A stretch of 64,000 nucleotides of DNA, from positions 1 through 64,000 of the forward strand of contig CAIXRA010000015.1 of NCBI GenBank assembly GCA_903921725.1, given 5' to 3'. Origin of the DNA: an uncultured Lentisphaerota bacterium. Its GTDB lineage: Bacteria; Verrucomicrobiota; Lentisphaeria; Oligosphaerales; CAITYL01. Made by a program: the position numbers and the translations under genes. This document shows positions 35,113 through 43,434 of this stretch, piece by piece (the first letter of the stretch is position 1; each line of letters starts with the position of its first letter). The notes below the pieces were generated by a model. That model saw only the letters and a list, made by a program, of their open reading frames with translations, was not told where the DNA came from and did not search any database.

Positions 35113-36804
35113 TCAGAGAATGTCGCCCTGTCCGGCCCCGACACCGGACGCCTCTCCGGAATGGCCGAGCTGCAGGAGCTTCTCCGGCGCCAGCCATTTT
35201 TCGGCCGTCTCCCGGTCCACGCCGGCCACCGCCTGCAGCGCGGCGAAAAGGTCGTCCCCCTGCTCCGCCATGCGGCGCGCGACCCGGCTGGCCACCCCGT
35301 AGCCGAGATGCGGCACCAACGCCGTCACCCACGCCGTCGAGCCCACCGCCACGCCGGCGCCCGGCCCCGCCTCGATTCCCCGCACGCCGAACTCCGTGAA
35401 GCGCGGAAGCAGCCCGTGCAGCAGCCGCAGGCTCCCAAGCAGGTTGTGCGCGATCACCGGCAGGAACGCGTTCAACTCCAATTGCCCCGCGGACGCCGCC
35501 TGCACGACCGCCGCGTCGTTCGCCAGAACCTGCATCGCCACCGACGCCGCATGCTCCGCCATCACCGGATTCACCTTCCCCGGCATGATCGAAGAACCCG
35601 CCTGACGCGCCGGCAGCCGGATTTCGCGCAGCCCGTACTCCGGCCCCGATGCCAGCAGCCGCAGATCGCCGCTCACCTTCAGCAGGTTCACCGCCACCGT
35701 GCGCAGGATGCCCGACACCTCCGCGAACACGTCCTGGTTCTGCGTCGCCTCCACCAAGTTTTCCGCCCGCGCCAGGCCGAGCCCCGTCAGCTCCCGCAGC
35801 TTCTCCGTCGCCAGAAAGATGTACGCCCGCGGCGCGCCGAGCCCCGTGCCGATCGCCGTCCCGCCGAGGTTCACGACGCGCAGCCGCTCCTCGCACTTGA
35901 ACACGCGCCAGCGGTCCCGCGCAAACGCCTCCGCCATCGCGCCGAACTGGCGGCCGAGCGTGTACGGCACCGCGTCCATCAGCTCCGTCCGCCCCATCTT
36001 CACCGTCTTCGCAAACTTGCGCTCCAGCTCCTGAAACGCGCCGTGCAGCGCGGTCAGGTCGGCGTCGAGCTGGCGGCAGCCGCGGATCGCCGCCACCTTC
36101 AGCGCCGTCGGATAGGTGTCGTTCGTGGACTGGTGCAGGTTCACCGTCTCCAGCGGGCTGACGGCCGCATAGTCGCCCGGCTTCTTCCCGAGCCGCAACA
36201 GCGCAAGGTTCGCCACCACCTCGTTCACGTTCATGTTCAACGACGTCCCCGCCCCGCCCTGCAGCGCACCCACCGGAAACGCCTCGTGAAAACGCCATGC
36301 GGCGGGGGGATGACGTTCTCTCATCCCCCCGAACCCCTCTGGAGAGTGGCACTGCCACGGATAACTTTTAAAATCCGGCGTTGCAGAGTCCGCGGATTGC
36401 GCACCATCGCCCGGCGCCGCGCCCCCGCTTCCGGAAGCCGCCGCCGCACCGGCACCACCGGCCGCGGACTCTGCAACGCCGGATTTTGAAAAGGAAACCG
36501 TGCCTGTGGCACCCTCAGGGGGATTCAGGGGGAAGGAGGACGCTTCCCCCTGACACACGGACGCGATTTCCGCGCAGGCGGACTCGATGGCGTCGGCGAT
36601 TTCCGCGGGGATGAAACCGAGTTCGCGGTTGGCGCGCGCCGCCGCGCGTTTCACGTCGGCGTACGCCGCCACCAGTTCCGGCGCCACCGGCGGTTCCGCG
36701 CCGAAATTCGCCAGCGCCCGCACCGTGTGGATGCCGTACAGCGCGTCCGCCGGCAGCTCCAGCGCCCCGAGCATATCCTCTTCACGCCGCATCGTCTTCT
36801 TCAT
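35113..36804 (-). CDS. aspA: Aspartate ammonia-lyase/fumarase-family enzyme with an in-frame palindromic insertion
   Basis: A 563-residue member of the aspartase/fumarase superfamily, which removes ammonia from aspartate to give fumarate. Signatures: LYGIHTVRALANF, FPVGALQGGAGTSLNMNVNEV, STNDTYPTA, MGRTELMDAVPYTLG, VNLGGTAIGTGL and the catalytic loop SSIMPGKVNPVMAE. The VNLGGTAIGTG region favours aspartase over fumarase. Normal family length is about 470. The excess comes from residues ~84-167, a Gly/Ala/Ser-rich stretch inserted between the helix ending IASVC and the FHEAFPV strand; its DNA is a large palindromic element (36304-36553). The frame stays open, so the enzyme may fold around a looped-out insert. 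It follows larE by 60 bp on the same strand. Confidence 0.88.
   Translation of the reverse strand: MKKTMRREEDMLGALELPADALYGIHTVRALANFGAEPPVAPELVAAYADVKRAAARANRELGFIPAEIADAIESACAEIASVCQGEASSFPLNPPEGATGTVSFSKSGVAESAAGGAGAAAASGSGGAAPGDGAQSADSATPDFKSYPWQCHSPEGFGGMRERHPPAAWRFHEAFPVGALQGGAGTSLNMNVNEVVANLALLRLGKKPGDYAAVSPLETVNLHQSTNDTYPTALKVAAIRGCRQLDADLTALHGAFQELERKFAKTVKMGRTELMDAVPYTLGRQFGAMAEAFARDRWRVFKCEERLRVVNLGGTAIGTGLGAPRAYIFLATEKLRELTGLGLARAENLVEATQNQDVFAEVSGILRTVAVNLLKVSGDLRLLASGPEYGLREIRLPARQAGSSIMPGKVNPVMAEHAASVAMQVLANDAAVVQAASAGQLELNAFLPVIAHNLLGSLRLLHGLLPRFTEFGVRGIEAGPGAGVAVGSTAWVTALVPHLGYGVASRVARRMAEQGDDLFAALQAVAGVDRETAEKWLAPEKLLQLGHSGEASGVGAGQGDIL
36304..36553. repeat. REPIN-like palindromic element inside aspA
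   Basis: A 250-bp symmetrical element. At one end GGGGGGATGA (36304-36313) pairs with TCATCCCCCC (36321-36330) over a seven-base loop. At the other, TCAGGGGGAAG (36525-36535) pairs with CTTCCCCCTGA (36543-36553), also over a seven-base loop. Between them are perfect 26-base inverted arms (36370-36395 and 36462-36487), and the flanks between hairpins and core are imperfect inverted copies of each other. Two hairpins in inverted orientation around a centre is the layout of REPIN elements. It lies wholly within the aspA-like coding sequence and keeps the frame. No other copy was seen in this window. Confidence 0.85.
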
Positions 36805-36864
36805 TCCCCCGCCCTTCCGCATTCCAACTGCTGTCGTTCGCCCCCGGCTTCCGCACTCCCCGCC

Positions 36865-37722
36865 TCACCCCATGCTCCCCGTACGATAACCGTCCAAATC
36901 CAGCGCGGCGTGCCGGAAGCCGTTGGCGTGCAGGATATCCACAATCCGTTCCGCTTTTGCGACGGCCGCCGCCAGCATCGCCGGTTCCAGCTCCAGCCGC
37001 GCCACGTCGCCATGCACCCGTACCCGGAGCTGGCGGAACCCGAGGGCGCGCAGTGCGGACTCCGCACGCCCGACCGCGGCCAGACGCTCCGCGGTCAGTG
37101 CGGCGCCGTGCGGGAAGCGCGTGGCCAGGCACGCGTTCGCCGGACGGTCCCACGTCGGCAGCCCGAGTTCGCGGCTGATGGCGCGCACGTCCGCCTTCGA
37201 CAGCCCCGCCTCCGCCAGCGGGCTGCGGACTCCGCACTCGACGGCCGCGCGGCGCCCCGGCCGGTCCGACGCCTTCAGGTCGTCCGCGTTCTCGCCGTCC
37301 ATGACGCAGGCAAGCCCGCGCTCAACCGCCATCTCCGCGAGCCTGCCGAAAAAACCTTTCTTGCAGATGTAGCAGCGGTCGGCCGGATTCGTCCCGTACC
37401 AGTTCACCGCGTTCAGCGCCTCCGTGTCGAGGAATTCATGCGCGGCGCCGAACTCCCGCGCCAGCGCCACCGCCGACTCCACCTCCTCCGCCGACAGCAC
37501 CGACGAGCGCGCCGTGACGGCGAGGAGCCCCCGCGAACCGGGAGCCGGCCCCGCCTCAAGTTCTTCCGTGGCGATCTTGAGCGCGAGCGTGGAATCCACG
37601 CCGCCGGAAAAGGCGACGAGCGCGGAGCCGCAGCCGCGTACCGCCAGCCGTAGCCGCTGCAGCTTCAACGCCAGATCGCCGGAACCGCCCGGCGTTGCCT
37701 GATTTTTTTGCAGCGTCTTCAT
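36865..37722 (-). CDS. larE: LarE-type ATP-dependent sacrificial sulfur transferase
   Basis: A 285-residue PP-loop enzyme. The pyrophosphate motif SGGVDS is at about residues 39-44; RCYICKKG, MDGENADDLKASDRPG and NACLATRFPHG follow. In Lactiplantibacillus LarE the Cys of the last motif (here about Cys198) gives up its sulfur to build the nickel-pincer cofactor of lactate racemase. No larA, larB or larC is in the window, so the target here could be another nickel-pincer racemase or a different thiolation. GGAG is six bases before the ATG. It lies upstream of aspA on the same strand, 60 bp away, and may be co-transcribed. Confidence 0.87.
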   Translation of the reverse strand: MKTLQKNQATPGGSGDLALKLQRLRLAVRGCGSALVAFSGGVDSTLALKIATEELEAGPAPGSRGLLAVTARSSVLSAEEVESAVALAREFGAAHEFLDTEALNAVNWYGTNPADRCYICKKGFFGRLAEMAVERGLACVMDGENADDLKASDRPGRRAAVECGVRSPLAEAGLSKADVRAISRELGLPTWDRPANACLATRFPHGAALTAERLAAVGRAESALRALGFRQLRVRVHGDVARLELEPAMLAAAVAKAERIVDILHANGFRHAALDLDGYRTGSMG

Positions 37723-37744
37723 TCCGAACTCCGGCACCGGTTGT

Positions 37745-38431
37745 TCAGTCCGCCCTGCCGACGGGAAAGGCCACCCAAAGCAGCTGGCCGTAATAGTAGT
37801 GGTTCATACGCCCGCCGCCAAGCACGCCGGCGGCCAGGAACCAAATCTCAAAGGCATTGTATTGACCGGGTGTTTGCCCGTCTGAAATCGCAAGCGTGAC
37901 CGGCTCCGCCATCTTCACCCTGCCGGCGATGAAGCACCCCAACCCAAGACCGAAGGCGTTGCGGCGGCCAATCTGCTCGCCGCTCGACTGCATGTAGGTG
38001 CCGGACCATGCGGTCCAGACCGGCCAGACCAAAGGGTACCCCGGAACGAACGTGGTATCTTCACGAAAAACGGTTGAGCTGCGCTCCCCCTGGGAACGGC
38101 GTTCGATGTAATGCACGCGGGACGGAACCCATCCGGACTTCAGGATTTTACCCAGCGAGTAATCGGTCTTCATTTGCAGTGCGCCGGATGCACCGGAACC
38201 ATTCAGCCCCCTCAACCAATCCTCGGACTTGTCGAGCTGCGCGAACGACTCTTTCTGCTGCTTGTCGGCAGGGGTGAAATCAGACCCCATGATCTGGGCG
38301 GCCTCCTGCCGGCTGACCGGACCACCGCCGGACTTGGCTGTGATGCAGCCGGTAATGCCGGACAGCGAGAGGATGGCCAGAATTCCGCTTGCGATGATTC
38401 GTTGGCGTGTCATTGGCGTTGTTTCTTTCAT
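37745..38431 (-). CDS. Predicted lipoprotein of unknown function
   Basis: About 228 residues with a lipoprotein signal peptide (RIIASGILAILSLSGITGC; the lipobox Cys follows ITG), so the mature protein is anchored in a membrane. The remainder has a short helical, charged stretch (FTPADKQQKESFAQLDKSED) and a beta-rich C-terminal half with YIERRSQGERSS and a hydrophobic AFEIWFLAAGVLGGG. I do not recognise a family. A second ATG at 38413 gives a more usual signal peptide and is a plausible start; neither has a strong ribosome-binding site. It sits between larE and an LA_2272-like repeat protein on the same strand. Confidence 0.7.
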   Translation of the reverse strand: MKETTPMTRQRIIASGILAILSLSGITGCITAKSGGGPVSRQEAAQIMGSDFTPADKQQKESFAQLDKSEDWLRGLNGSGASGALQMKTDYSLGKILKSGWVPSRVHYIERRSQGERSSTVFREDTTFVPGYPLVWPVWTAWSGTYMQSSGEQIGRRNAFGLGLGCFIAGRVKMAEPVTLAISDGQTPGQYNAFEIWFLAAGVLGGGRMNHYYYGQLLWVAFPVGRAD

Positions 38432-38492
38432 GATGCGTTCATGGAGTGGATTGGGCGGCGGGCGACGGCCGGCGGGTTTTTCGTTGCCTGCG

Positions 38493-39419
38493 TCAAAAGC
38501 CGACCCGGATCAACGGTATCGCGCGCAGCCAAGATTTCGAGCAGCGGTTCCAAAGACCCACCTGGACGCCCCGGAGTTCCGTGCAGGAGTTGAAGGCGCC
38601 AAGCTGGACACCATTGACCATCGCGGTGTCGTTGATGAAGCCGGCCTGGACCCCATGGAGCGTCGACGTGGCACCGTCACTCCCGTTGATGACACCAACC
38701 TGAAGCCCGGCGGCGGAGGCATCGAACAAATTCATCAGACCGGCCACCTGGATGCCCCGTGCCTCCGTGGCGCGGTTCATGAAGCCGACCTGCATGCCCT
38801 GCAAGGTTTTTGCCGTATTGAAAAAACAGGCCGCCTGCAATCCGTTCACGCCGGGACAAAAACGGTTCCACTGGCCATAGGATGTGTACTGCTCGCTGTA
38901 AGCCCCGGTGCGCACCGTCGGTCCACGGTGATGCTCAGCCCAAGTATCCCCGTTGTTCATCAAACCAACCTGCACTCCAAGCATCCCCTTCTCCACTTGG
39001 TTGACGAGCCCCAACTGAAGGCCGGGCTTCATGCTCAAGGCCCCGTTGCCAAGCGCCCCCAACTGGAAGCCGGCCAGTTCCTTTGCATCGGCGACCAATC
39101 CGACCTGGACGCCCACCATCCGGTTGACGGCCGAGCCGAACAGGCAGTCGATGGCGAGGCCGTAAATGTTCCAGGTGCGGGAGGGGGCCTGAAGCGGACC
39201 AAACGCTACCTTCACGGGTGACCAGGGCGCCGGCGTGTCACCGGTTTTTTCCGCTGCCTTTGCCGCCGGACCGGGGCTGGCGGCGTCCGTGATTGGGTTG
39301 ACGGCAGACGGCGCAGCGGGGGCCGGAGTTCCCGACGGGCTCTGCGCAAACGCCGTCACCGCGCCGCACAGGATGATCGTGATTCCCGCCCAAGCGGATG
39401 ATCGAAGGAATGTTCTCAT
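38493..39419 (-). CDS. Exported GxQVGLxN repeat protein (LA_2272-like surface repeats)
   Basis: A 308-residue exported protein with a signal peptide (WAGITIILCGAVTAFAQ) and a Pro/Ala-rich linker. The body is made of short beta repeats of the form G-(V/L/M)-Q-(V/L)-G-(L/F/A)-x-N: GVQVGLVAD, GFQLGALGN, GLQLGLVNQ, GVQVGLMNN, GMQVGFMNR, GLQVGVING, GVQAGFIND, GVQLGAFNS and GVQVGLWNR. This periodic pattern matches the LA_2272-type surface repeat proteins of Leptospira and some PVC bacteria, probably outer-membrane or surface beta structures of unknown role. AGGGGA precedes the start. The neighbouring lipoprotein gene may be functionally linked. Confidence 0.75.
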   Translation of the reverse strand: MRTFLRSSAWAGITIILCGAVTAFAQSPSGTPAPAAPSAVNPITDAASPGPAAKAAEKTGDTPAPWSPVKVAFGPLQAPSRTWNIYGLAIDCLFGSAVNRMVGVQVGLVADAKELAGFQLGALGNGALSMKPGLQLGLVNQVEKGMLGVQVGLMNNGDTWAEHHRGPTVRTGAYSEQYTSYGQWNRFCPGVNGLQAACFFNTAKTLQGMQVGFMNRATEARGIQVAGLMNLFDASAAGLQVGVINGSDGATSTLHGVQAGFINDTAMVNGVQLGAFNSCTELRGVQVGLWNRCSKSWLRAIPLIRVGF

Positions 39420-39678
39420 CGGGTTCCCCTATGGGTTGCGTGGGACTGCGCAATCCGGACCGCGAAAAAAGGCGGGACACAAAACGGGAAACGGGCCACG
39501 CGGAACGGCCAATTGTGCAATTTAGACTGCGGCGTGCGTGATGCAAGCGGCGGGGCGGCCGCCACCGTCCGTTGTTGGCGCGCCGCCGGCGCTTGCCATG
39601 TGCCCGGCGGGTATTATGGTTGCCGCTGGTGGTTCCGTACAGCGCCGTTTGCCTGCACGACCGCCGCACGGGATTTTC

Positions 39679-41064
39679 ATGCGCACCCGGATCAAACACA
39701 CTCTCTGGCATGCGGCGGCGGCGCTGGCGGGCGCGGTGGCCGGCGCGCTCACGGCGCTGGCGCTGGCGCATCTGCCAGCCGCGGCTTCCGCCACGGTTCC
39801 GGCCTGGTTGCTCGTGCCGTTCCTGGGGCTTCTCTGGTGCATCGCCATCGTGCCGCAATTTCATCCGCATCTGTGGGAGCGGCACTACGCCGGTTTTTCG
39901 CTGGCGCTGGGGGCGTTCACCGTCGCCGTGTACGCGGCGCTGTACGGCGCGGCGGGTTCGCCGGCCATCGGGCACACCGCCGTCGAATATATGCAGTTCA
40001 TGGCGCTGGTCGGCGGCCTGTTCGTCGTCAGCGGCGGCATCCTGATCGACGTGCGCCGTCCGGGACGGCCGCTGGTGAACACGCTGCTGCTGGGTGCGGG
40101 TGCGCTGCTCGCGAACGCGGTCGGCACCACCGGCGCCTCCATGCTGCTCATCCGTCCGTTCCTGCGCATCAACCGCGGCCGCATCCGGCCGTTCCACATC
40201 GCCTTCTTCATCATGATCGTCTCGAACTGCGGCGGCTGCCTGACGCCGCTGGGCGACCCGCCGCTTTTCCTCGGCTACCTCAAGGGGGTTCCGTTCACCT
40301 GGACCTTCACGCACCTCTGGCCGTACTGGCTGCTGGTCAACGGCCTGCTGCTGGCGCTGTTCTGGATCTTCGACCGGCGGACACAGGCCACGGGCGACGC
40401 ACTCCCCGCCGCCGCCGGCCCCGCCGTCACGGTCGCCGGCTGGCGCAATGTCGCGCTGCTCGTCCTGTTCTTGGGCGCGCTGATGGCCGACGCGCCGCTG
40501 CGGAAGGCCACCGGCTGGCACGGCGTCCCGTTCGGCGCCGTCCTCCAGCTCGCCATCGCGCTCCTCTCGCTCCGCACCGCCCGCCGCGACATCCTTGCGG
40601 CCAACGAGTTCACGCTCCGGCCGGTGCGCGAGGTCGGCTTCCTCTTCGCCGGCATCTTCGCCACCATGATCCCGGCCCTTGAATTTCTTCAGCAGAACGC
40701 CGGTTCGTTCGGGATTGAGAGCCCGCGCGGTTTCTTCTACGCCTGCGGCGGGCTCAGCGCCGTGCTCGACAACGCGCCAACCTACCTCAGCTTCCTGCAG
40801 GCGGCGCTCGGCGCGACGGGTGCGGCGGACCCCGCCGCCCTGCTGGCGACCGCGCACGGTAACGCCCTGCTGGCGGCCGTCTCGGCCGGCGCGGTCTTTT
40901 TTGGCGCCATGACCTACATCGGCAACGGCCCGAATTTCATGGTCAAGGCGGTTGCGGAGGCCGCACACGTCCGCACGCCGACCTTCCTCGGCTACATGGG
41001 CTGGTCGCTGCTGGTCCTGCTGCCGGTGCTGGCCCTGGCGTTCCGGCTGCTGGGCGGCGGTTGA
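39679..41064 (+). CDS. Sodium:proton antiporter-like membrane protein (ion transporter superfamily)
   Basis: A 461-residue polytopic membrane protein with about 12 hydrophobic segments. Ion-transporter-superfamily hallmarks are LLANAVGTTGASMLLIRPFL, SNCGGCLTPLGDPPLFLGYL and, in the second half, AVLDNAPTYLSFLQ and YIGNGPNFMVKAVAE; the paired TPLGDPP and DNAPT/GNGPN loops are typical of NhaD/UIT-type Na+/H+ antiporters. Citrate or arsenite transport cannot be excluded from motifs alone. I chose the ATG at 39679; upstream in-frame ATGs give only low-complexity extensions. The 259-bp region before it also holds the divergent repeat-protein promoter. Confidence 0.85.
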   Translation: MRTRIKHTLWHAAAALAGAVAGALTALALAHLPAAASATVPAWLLVPFLGLLWCIAIVPQFHPHLWERHYAGFSLALGAFTVAVYAALYGAAGSPAIGHTAVEYMQFMALVGGLFVVSGGILIDVRRPGRPLVNTLLLGAGALLANAVGTTGASMLLIRPFLRINRGRIRPFHIAFFIMIVSNCGGCLTPLGDPPLFLGYLKGVPFTWTFTHLWPYWLLVNGLLLALFWIFDRRTQATGDALPAAAGPAVTVAGWRNVALLVLFLGALMADAPLRKATGWHGVPFGAVLQLAIALLSLRTARRDILAANEFTLRPVREVGFLFAGIFATMIPALEFLQQNAGSFGIESPRGFFYACGGLSAVLDNAPTYLSFLQAALGATGAADPAALLATAHGNALLAAVSAGAVFFGAMTYIGNGPNFMVKAVAEAAHVRTPTFLGYMGWSLLVLLPVLALAFRLLGGG

Positions 41065-41162
41065 ACTTTTTCTCCGGGCCGATCTCTTATACCGCCATCG
41101 CGTCCATCACGTTTTTTTCGCCGGCGCCATCGCTCCGCATAACACACAGGGGGACACCCGTC

Positions 41163-42584
41163 ATGCCGCTCAACCGGAACACACTCCTTGCGGGGCTCGC
41201 CGCCGCCGCCGCCGCACCCGCCTGTTTTGCCACGCCAGCGGCGGCCGCCAGGCCGAACATCGTCTTCATCCTGATTGACGACATGGGCTGGGCCGACGTC
41301 GGCTTCAACGGCAGCAAGTACTACGAGACGCCGAACCTCGACCGGCTCGCCGCCCGCAGCATGCGCTTTCCGAACGGCTACGCCGCCTGCGCCGTCTGCT
41401 CCCCCTCGCGCGCCGCCATCCTGACCGGCAAATACCCCGCGCGCCTGCACATCACCGACTGGATTCCCGGCGAGGGCGGCTGCAAGACTGGCACGCTCGA
41501 GATTCCCAAGTGGCAGCAGCACCTCCCGCTGGAGGAGGTCACTCTGGCCGAGGCGCTCAAGCCGGCCGGTTACAGCTCCGCCAGCATCGGAAAGTGGCAC
41601 CTCGGCGGTCCGGCCTTTTTTCCGGAAAAACAGGGGTTCGACGTGAATGTCGCCGGCGGACACATCGGCCATCCCGCAAGCTATTTCCATCCCTACGGCA
41701 AGGAGAAGGATTCCCACCGCGTCCCGGGCCTGCAGGCGACCGGAAAAACCGGCGAATACCTGACGGATCGCCTCACCGAGGAGGCGCAGTCCTTCATCCG
41801 GACCAACAAGAACAAACCGTTCTTCCTCTATCTCGCCCATTACGCCGTGCACAGCCCGCTCATGGGCAAACCGGAACTCGTGACGAAATACAAGGGAAAG
41901 GCGCCGGTCGACGGCCAGAAAAACGCCACCTACGCCGCCATGGTCCAGAGCGTGGACGAGAGCGTCGGCGCCATCGTGAAGACGCTGGAGGAACAGGGGA
42001 TCGCCGACCGCACGATCATCGTCTTCACCTCCGACAACGGCGGGGTGGTTCATGACGGAAATCCGCCCGCCACCTCGAACGCCCCGTTGCGCGCGGGCAA
42101 GGGGTACCCGTACGAGGGCGGCATCCGCGAGCCGCTGCTCGTCTGCTGGCCGGGCGTCACCAAAGGCGCGGCCTGCAGCGTGCCGGTATGCGGCATCGAT
42201 TTCTACCCGACTTTCCTTGAAATCGCCGGCGCGGCCGGCGACACGGCACACAACCGGAAGGTGGACGGTGTCAGCATCGTCCCCCTGCTCCGCGGCACGG
42301 GCGCGATCAAGCGCGACACGCTCTTCTGGCACTACCCGCACTACTGGAACGGCGGCACAATCAAACCCTACAGCATCGTGCGCAAGGGCGACTGGAAGCT
42401 GATTGAGTTCCATGAAACCGGCATGGTGGAGCTGTACGACCTCTCCAAGGACATCAGCGAGAAGAACGACCTGGCCCCCGGGATGCCGGAAAAAGCCGCC
42501 GAACTGCGCAAGTGCCTCCACGACTGGCTCAAGTCCGTGGACGCCCAGATGCCGGTGCCGAAAAAGACGGCGGCCGCGGCGTAA
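41163..42584 (+). CDS. Secreted sulfatase (formylglycine-dependent)
   Basis: A 473-residue exported type I sulfatase that hydrolyses sulfate esters, probably on polysaccharides. The signal region (LLAGLAAAAAAPACFA) is followed by IVFILIDDMGWADVGFN with the metal-binding Asp pair, and CSPSRAAILTGKYPARL, where Cys79 would be converted to formylglycine by a maturation enzyme encoded elsewhere. GKWHLGG, FFLYLAHYAVHSPL and VFTSDNGGV complete the active site. GGGGGA lies eight bases before the ATG. It sits alone between the antiporter and rsmE. Sulfated fucan or glycosaminoglycan degradation is suggested only by the fucosidases elsewhere in the window. Confidence 0.93.
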   Translation: MPLNRNTLLAGLAAAAAAPACFATPAAAARPNIVFILIDDMGWADVGFNGSKYYETPNLDRLAARSMRFPNGYAACAVCSPSRAAILTGKYPARLHITDWIPGEGGCKTGTLEIPKWQQHLPLEEVTLAEALKPAGYSSASIGKWHLGGPAFFPEKQGFDVNVAGGHIGHPASYFHPYGKEKDSHRVPGLQATGKTGEYLTDRLTEEAQSFIRTNKNKPFFLYLAHYAVHSPLMGKPELVTKYKGKAPVDGQKNATYAAMVQSVDESVGAIVKTLEEQGIADRTIIVFTSDNGGVVHDGNPPATSNAPLRAGKGYPYEGGIREPLLVCWPGVTKGAACSVPVCGIDFYPTFLEIAGAAGDTAHNRKVDGVSIVPLLRGTGAIKRDTLFWHYPHYWNGGTIKPYSIVRKGDWKLIEFHETGMVELYDLSKDISEKNDLAPGMPEKAAELRKCLHDWLKSVDAQMPVPKKTAAAA

Positions 42585-42681
42585 CGCCCGGCCGGGCCGC
42601 CGCAAGATTCCGTGCTGAATCCGCCTTGCAAACTCCGGCGCAACGGGTTAAGTTGTCGCACAACCGGAGGGCACCGTCCGC

Positions 42682-43434
42682 ATGCGTTCCTTTTTCTGCA
42701 CAGCAATCCCGGAGGCCGGCGCCGAGGCCGTAATCGGCGGCGAGGAGGCGTTCCACGCCGTCCGCGTGCTGCGGATGCGCGAGGGCGGCCGGCTCCGCCT
42801 GCTGGACGGCCACGGCGGGCGCGCCGAGGCGGAGATCGTGCGGCTGGAGCGGCGGGGACGTTCGGAGGACGCCGTCGTGCGCGTGCTCCGCGCCGAACGC
42901 TGGGAGCCGCCGCGGGTGCGGCTGCATTTGCTGGTCGCGCCGCCGCGGGCGAAGCTGATGGCGCAACTGGTGAAGGATGCGACGGAGCTCGGCGTCTGGC
43001 GCATCACCCCCGTGCTCTGCGAACACAGCGTGGCCAAACCCGAGGGCGAAAATTCCGTCGCCCACTGGCGGGCGGACGCGCTGACGGCCCTGAAGCAGTC
43101 GGGCAACCCTTTTCTGCCGGAACTCGACGAGGCCGTGACCTTCGCCCAGGCCCGCGCGCGATTCCCCGCCGGGGGCGTGTTCGGGGATCTGGAACCGGAA
43201 GGGCAACGGAGCGGGGATCGGCCCGCACCGCCGGAGGGCGGCGGATCGTTGCCGGTCTGGATCGGGCCGGAGGGTGGATTCTCGGAAAAGGAGCGGGCGG
43301 CGTTGCTCGCCGGGGGCGCGGTCTCCCTGCAGATTGGAAGCTGGATTCTGCGCGTGGAAACGGCGGTTCCGGCACTTGTGGGTTTTTTACTGGGAGCAGG
43401 CGGACATGATTACAGTTGCCATCAGCGTTCCTGA
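42682..43434 (+). CDS. rsmE: 16S rRNA (uracil-1498-N3)-methyltransferase
   Basis: A 250-residue SPOUT-class methyltransferase that modifies U1498 of 16S rRNA. The N-terminal PUA-like part (EEAFHAVRVLRMREGGRL) is followed by the SPOUT domain: LLVAPPRAKLMAQLVKDATELGV, ITPVLCEHSV, and the knot residues IGPEGGFSEKERAAL and SWILRVETAVPALVG. A short Gly/Pro-rich insert precedes the knot. GGAGGG lies upstream of the ATG. The next gene starts 29 bp before its stop, so the two are likely translated from one message. Confidence 0.93.
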   Translation: MRSFFCTAIPEAGAEAVIGGEEAFHAVRVLRMREGGRLRLLDGHGGRAEAEIVRLERRGRSEDAVVRVLRAERWEPPRVRLHLLVAPPRAKLMAQLVKDATELGVWRITPVLCEHSVAKPEGENSVAHWRADALTALKQSGNPFLPELDEAVTFAQARARFPAGGVFGDLEPEGQRSGDRPAPPEGGGSLPVWIGPEGGFSEKERAALLAGGAVSLQIGSWILRVETAVPALVGFLLGAGGHDYSCHQRS

